Origin: an uncultured Chlorobiaceae bacterium
Lineage (GTDB): Bacteria > Bacteroidota > Chlorobiia > Chlorobiales > Chlorobiaceae
DNA length: 46,346 bases
NCBI GenBank assembly: GCA_903939765.1
Contig: CAJAIK010000100.1
Location: forward strand, 1-46,346
Direction of reading: 5' to 3'
Shown: positions 44,230 to 46,346 of the stretch, in pieces
How positions within the stretch are numbered: the stretch's first letter is position 1
How the letters are laid out: each line of letters starts with the position of its first letter
The notes under the pieces: model-generated
What the model saw: only the letters and a program-made list of their open reading frames with translations
Told to the model about the DNA's origin: nothing
The model's database searches: none
Made by a program: the position numbers and the translations under genes

Positions 44230-46203
44230 ATGTCTGACAATCAGGATATACTGGCTGTAATAGCCCTTACCCTTCCGGACGGGAGTGTTAAAACTTTTCC
44301 CACCGGCACAACCGGCAACGACGTTGCGCTCTCCATTGGACGCAAACTGGCTCAGGATGCCCTGGCGCTCAAGGTTGACGGCGTTACGATTGACCTCTCA
44401 ACACCCCTTACGGCTGATGCCGCAATAGAGATTATCACTTTCAGCTCCCCTGCCGGGCCGGATATTTTTTGGCACAGCTCGAGCCACCTCATGGCACAGG
44501 CCATTGAGGAGCTCTACGAGGGAAGCAAATTTGGCGCAGGCCCCTCCATCGAGCAGGGATTCTACTACGATGTCGCCTCCACCCACCGCTTCCGCGAAGA
44601 GGATCTTCGCAAGATCGAAGAGCGAATGCTGGAAATCGGCAAGCGCGATATCGCAATCCGGCGTGAAGAGATGAGCCGCACTGCCGCCATAGAATTTTTC
44701 AAAACCGTCCGGAACGACCCCTACAAGGTTGAAATTCTTGAAGACACCCTGAAAGAGGTCGAAAGCGTCTCGCTCTACCATCAGGATGGATTCACCGACC
44801 TCTGCATCGGGCCGCATATTCCTTCGACCTCAAAAGTGAAGGCAGTTCTGCTCACCAACATCTCCTCCTCCTACTGGCGTGGAGATTCGGCACGGGAACA
44901 GATGCAGCGCATCTACGGCATAACCTTCCCCTCCGACAAGCTGCTGAAAGAGCATGTTGCAAGGCTGGAAGAGGCCAAACGACGCGACCACCGCAAACTC
45001 GGCACCGAGCTGGAGCTTTTCATGCTCTCGCCGGAAGTTGGCAGCGGCCTGCCGATATGGCTGCCTAAAGGGGCCATCATCCGCAACGAACTCGAAGCAT
45101 TTCTTAAAGAGGAGCAGCGCAAGCGAGGCTACCTGCCCGTCTATACGCCGCATATCGGTAATATCGAACTCTACAAGCGTTCAGGCCACTATCCCTACTA
45201 CAGCGACTCGCAGTTTCCGCCGCTGACCTATCACGATGAAGAGGGCAAACAGGAGCAGTATCTTCTCAAACCGATGAACTGCCCGCACCACCACCTCATC
45301 TACAGTTCAAAGATGCGGAGCTACCGTGACCTGCCCATCCGCCTGACGGAGTTCGGCACGGTCTACCGCCACGAACAGTCAGGCGAGCTCAACGGCCTTG
45401 TCCGTGCGAGAGGCTTTACGCAGGACGACTCGCACATCTACTGCCGCCCCGACCAGCTTGTGGACGAAATTTGTGACGCCATCGACCTGACGCAGTTTGT
45501 TTTTGCAACCCTCGGCTTTACAGAGGTGCAGACCCGCCTCTCCATGCACGACCCCGAAAACCAGTCGAAGTACGGTGGTACCGCCGAGGTATGGGAGCAG
45601 GCAGAAAAAGATGTGCAGGAGGCCGCCGACCGCATGGGTATCGACTACTTTATCGGCGTCGGCGAAGCGAGCTTTTACGGCCCGAAAATTGACTTTATCG
45701 TGCGTGACGCCTTGGGCCGCAAGTGGCAGCTTGGCACCGTACAGGTTGATTATGTGATGCCGGAACGGTTCGACCTCACCTACACCGGCAGCGACGGCCA
45801 GAAGCATCGCCCCGTTGTGATTCACCGTGCCCCCTTCGGCTCCATGGAGCGCTTTATCGGCGTCCTCATCGAGCACACCGCCGGGAACTTCCCGCTCTGG
45901 CTTGCGCCCGTACAGGCCGTTGTGCTCCCCATTGCCGAAGATGTTCACGACTATGCAAAAAGCGTACATCAGGCGCTCCTCACAGCAGGAATCCGCGCCG
46001 AACTTGACACCAGAAGTGAAAAAATCGGCAAAAAAATCCGCGACGCCGAAGTGAGCAAAATCCCCTGCATGATTGTCATCGGACAAAAAGAGCAGGAGAG
46101 CGGCGAAGTATCGCTGCGCCGTCATCGCATCGGTGATGAAGGGCGATTCAGCGTAAGCGGACTGATCGAAAAACTCAAGACAGAGATCAACGGAAAATCC
46201 TGA
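44230..46203 (+). CDS. thrS: Threonyl-tRNA synthetase
   Basis: A 657-residue class II synthetase. An N-terminal TGS domain (about 10-75) is followed by the editing domain with HSSSHLMAQ and CIGPH. The catalytic core has the zinc cysteine in MNCPHHHLIY, TEFGTVYRHE (motif 2) and a HRAPFGSMERFIGVL motif 3. A C-terminal anticodon-binding domain starts near LAPVQAVVLP. The 177-base upstream region may carry regulatory structure. infC follows after 23 bases, the usual thrS-infC order. Confidence 0.98.
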   Translation: MSDNQDILAVIALTLPDGSVKTFPTGTTGNDVALSIGRKLAQDALALKVDGVTIDLSTPLTADAAIEIITFSSPAGPDIFWHSSSHLMAQAIEELYEGSKFGAGPSIEQGFYYDVASTHRFREEDLRKIEERMLEIGKRDIAIRREEMSRTAAIEFFKTVRNDPYKVEILEDTLKEVESVSLYHQDGFTDLCIGPHIPSTSKVKAVLLTNISSSYWRGDSAREQMQRIYGITFPSDKLLKEHVARLEEAKRRDHRKLGTELELFMLSPEVGSGLPIWLPKGAIIRNELEAFLKEEQRKRGYLPVYTPHIGNIELYKRSGHYPYYSDSQFPPLTYHDEEGKQEQYLLKPMNCPHHHLIYSSKMRSYRDLPIRLTEFGTVYRHEQSGELNGLVRARGFTQDDSHIYCRPDQLVDEICDAIDLTQFVFATLGFTEVQTRLSMHDPENQSKYGGTAEVWEQAEKDVQEAADRMGIDYFIGVGEASFYGPKIDFIVRDALGRKWQLGTVQVDYVMPERFDLTYTGSDGQKHRPVVIHRAPFGSMERFIGVLIEHTAGNFPLWLAPVQAVVLPIAEDVHDYAKSVHQALLTAGIRAELDTRSEKIGKKIRDAEVSKIPCMIVIGQKEQESGEVSLRRHRIGDEGRFSVSGLIEKLKTEINGKS

Positions 46204-46226
46204 CTATCTAAAAAAAACCTGAACGC

Positions 46227-46346
46227 ATGAAGAAACAAAAGGTTACGACTCAAAAGCCGAAACTCACCTATCGGGTCAATGAGCAGATCCGTGTTCCGGA
46301 AGTCCGCATTATTTTTCCGGACGGAACACAGGAGGTGATGAAGACC
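46227..46346 (+). CDS. infC: Translation initiation factor IF-3, 5' part
   Basis: Forty codons of IF-3 run off the right edge. The family opening [15 protein letters not shown] is clear. The start here is ATG 46227, not the AUU used in E. coli, with only a weak ribosome site. It prevents premature joining of ribosomal subunits and selects start codons. rpmI and rplT would be expected next. Confidence 0.93.
   Translation, partial: MKKQKVTTQKPKLTYRVNEQIRVPEVRIIFPDGTQEVMKT

Noticed and set aside
45379-46125. Leftward frame of 248 codons opposite thrS
   Set aside because: Antisense to the conserved thrS core; Cys/Phe/Gly-rich product without motifs.

Overview
The window reads as a chromosomal segment of a green sulfur bacterium (Chlorobi, Chlorobium/Pelodictyon-like). 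The main reasons are a chlorophyllide reductase subunit (bchZ), a cluster of small c555-type cytochromes, a long-form leuA, and the order rpmF-plsX-fabH-fabD-fabG-acpP-fabF-rnc. This assignment comes from gene content and family resemblance, not a database search. No integrase, transposase, CRISPR array or phage gene was seen.

Layout. 1-4.95 kb: the tail of an unknown gene, then a leftward accessory block with a lone periplasmic sulfate-binding protein, two small exported DUF1566-type proteins and a large exported protein of seventeen 42-residue TPR repeats. 4.95-7.83 kb: leftward moxR, DUF58 and a BatD/DUF4381-like membrane protein. Related Bat-type genes (a TPR protein at 12.0 kb and batD at 16.9 kb) lie elsewhere, and no BatA/BatB von Willebrand protein is present. 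8.2-18.2 kb: rightward tsaD, yajC, carA, a class V aminotransferase, a TPR protein, a B12-type radical SAM enzyme, three cytochrome c genes carrying four near-identical heme domains, proC and batD. 18.3-22.3 kb: a glycerophosphodiester phosphodiesterase, a sparse intergenic stretch, a 56-residue Pmp3-family gene, and a zinc-type ABC importer.

22.4-24.4 kb: leuA preceded by a 28-codon leader peptide with eight Leu codons and a pair of mutually exclusive RNA structures, which looks like leucine attenuation. 24.5-31.8 kb: a four-gene leftward group. It encodes an NtrC-type response regulator, a KimA-like APC transporter, a HAMP/PAS histidine kinase, and a KdpD N-terminal domain fused to USP and PTS-EIIA domains without a kinase. 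I infer a potassium-homeostasis or osmotic-stress module. A tRNA-Asn gene with a bidirectional terminator separates this group from the next block.

32.1-39.3 kb: the fatty-acid/phospholipid initiation operon ending in rnc. 39.4-46.3 kb: gcvPB, an exported GH3 glycosidase, bchZ, thrS and the start of infC.

The most interesting signals are the leu leader/attenuator and the split KdpD-EIIA/kinase/regulator/transporter module. Secondary points are the four-fold cytochrome duplication, the dispersed Bat genes, the orphan sulfate-binding protein and the overlapping Pmp3 gene.
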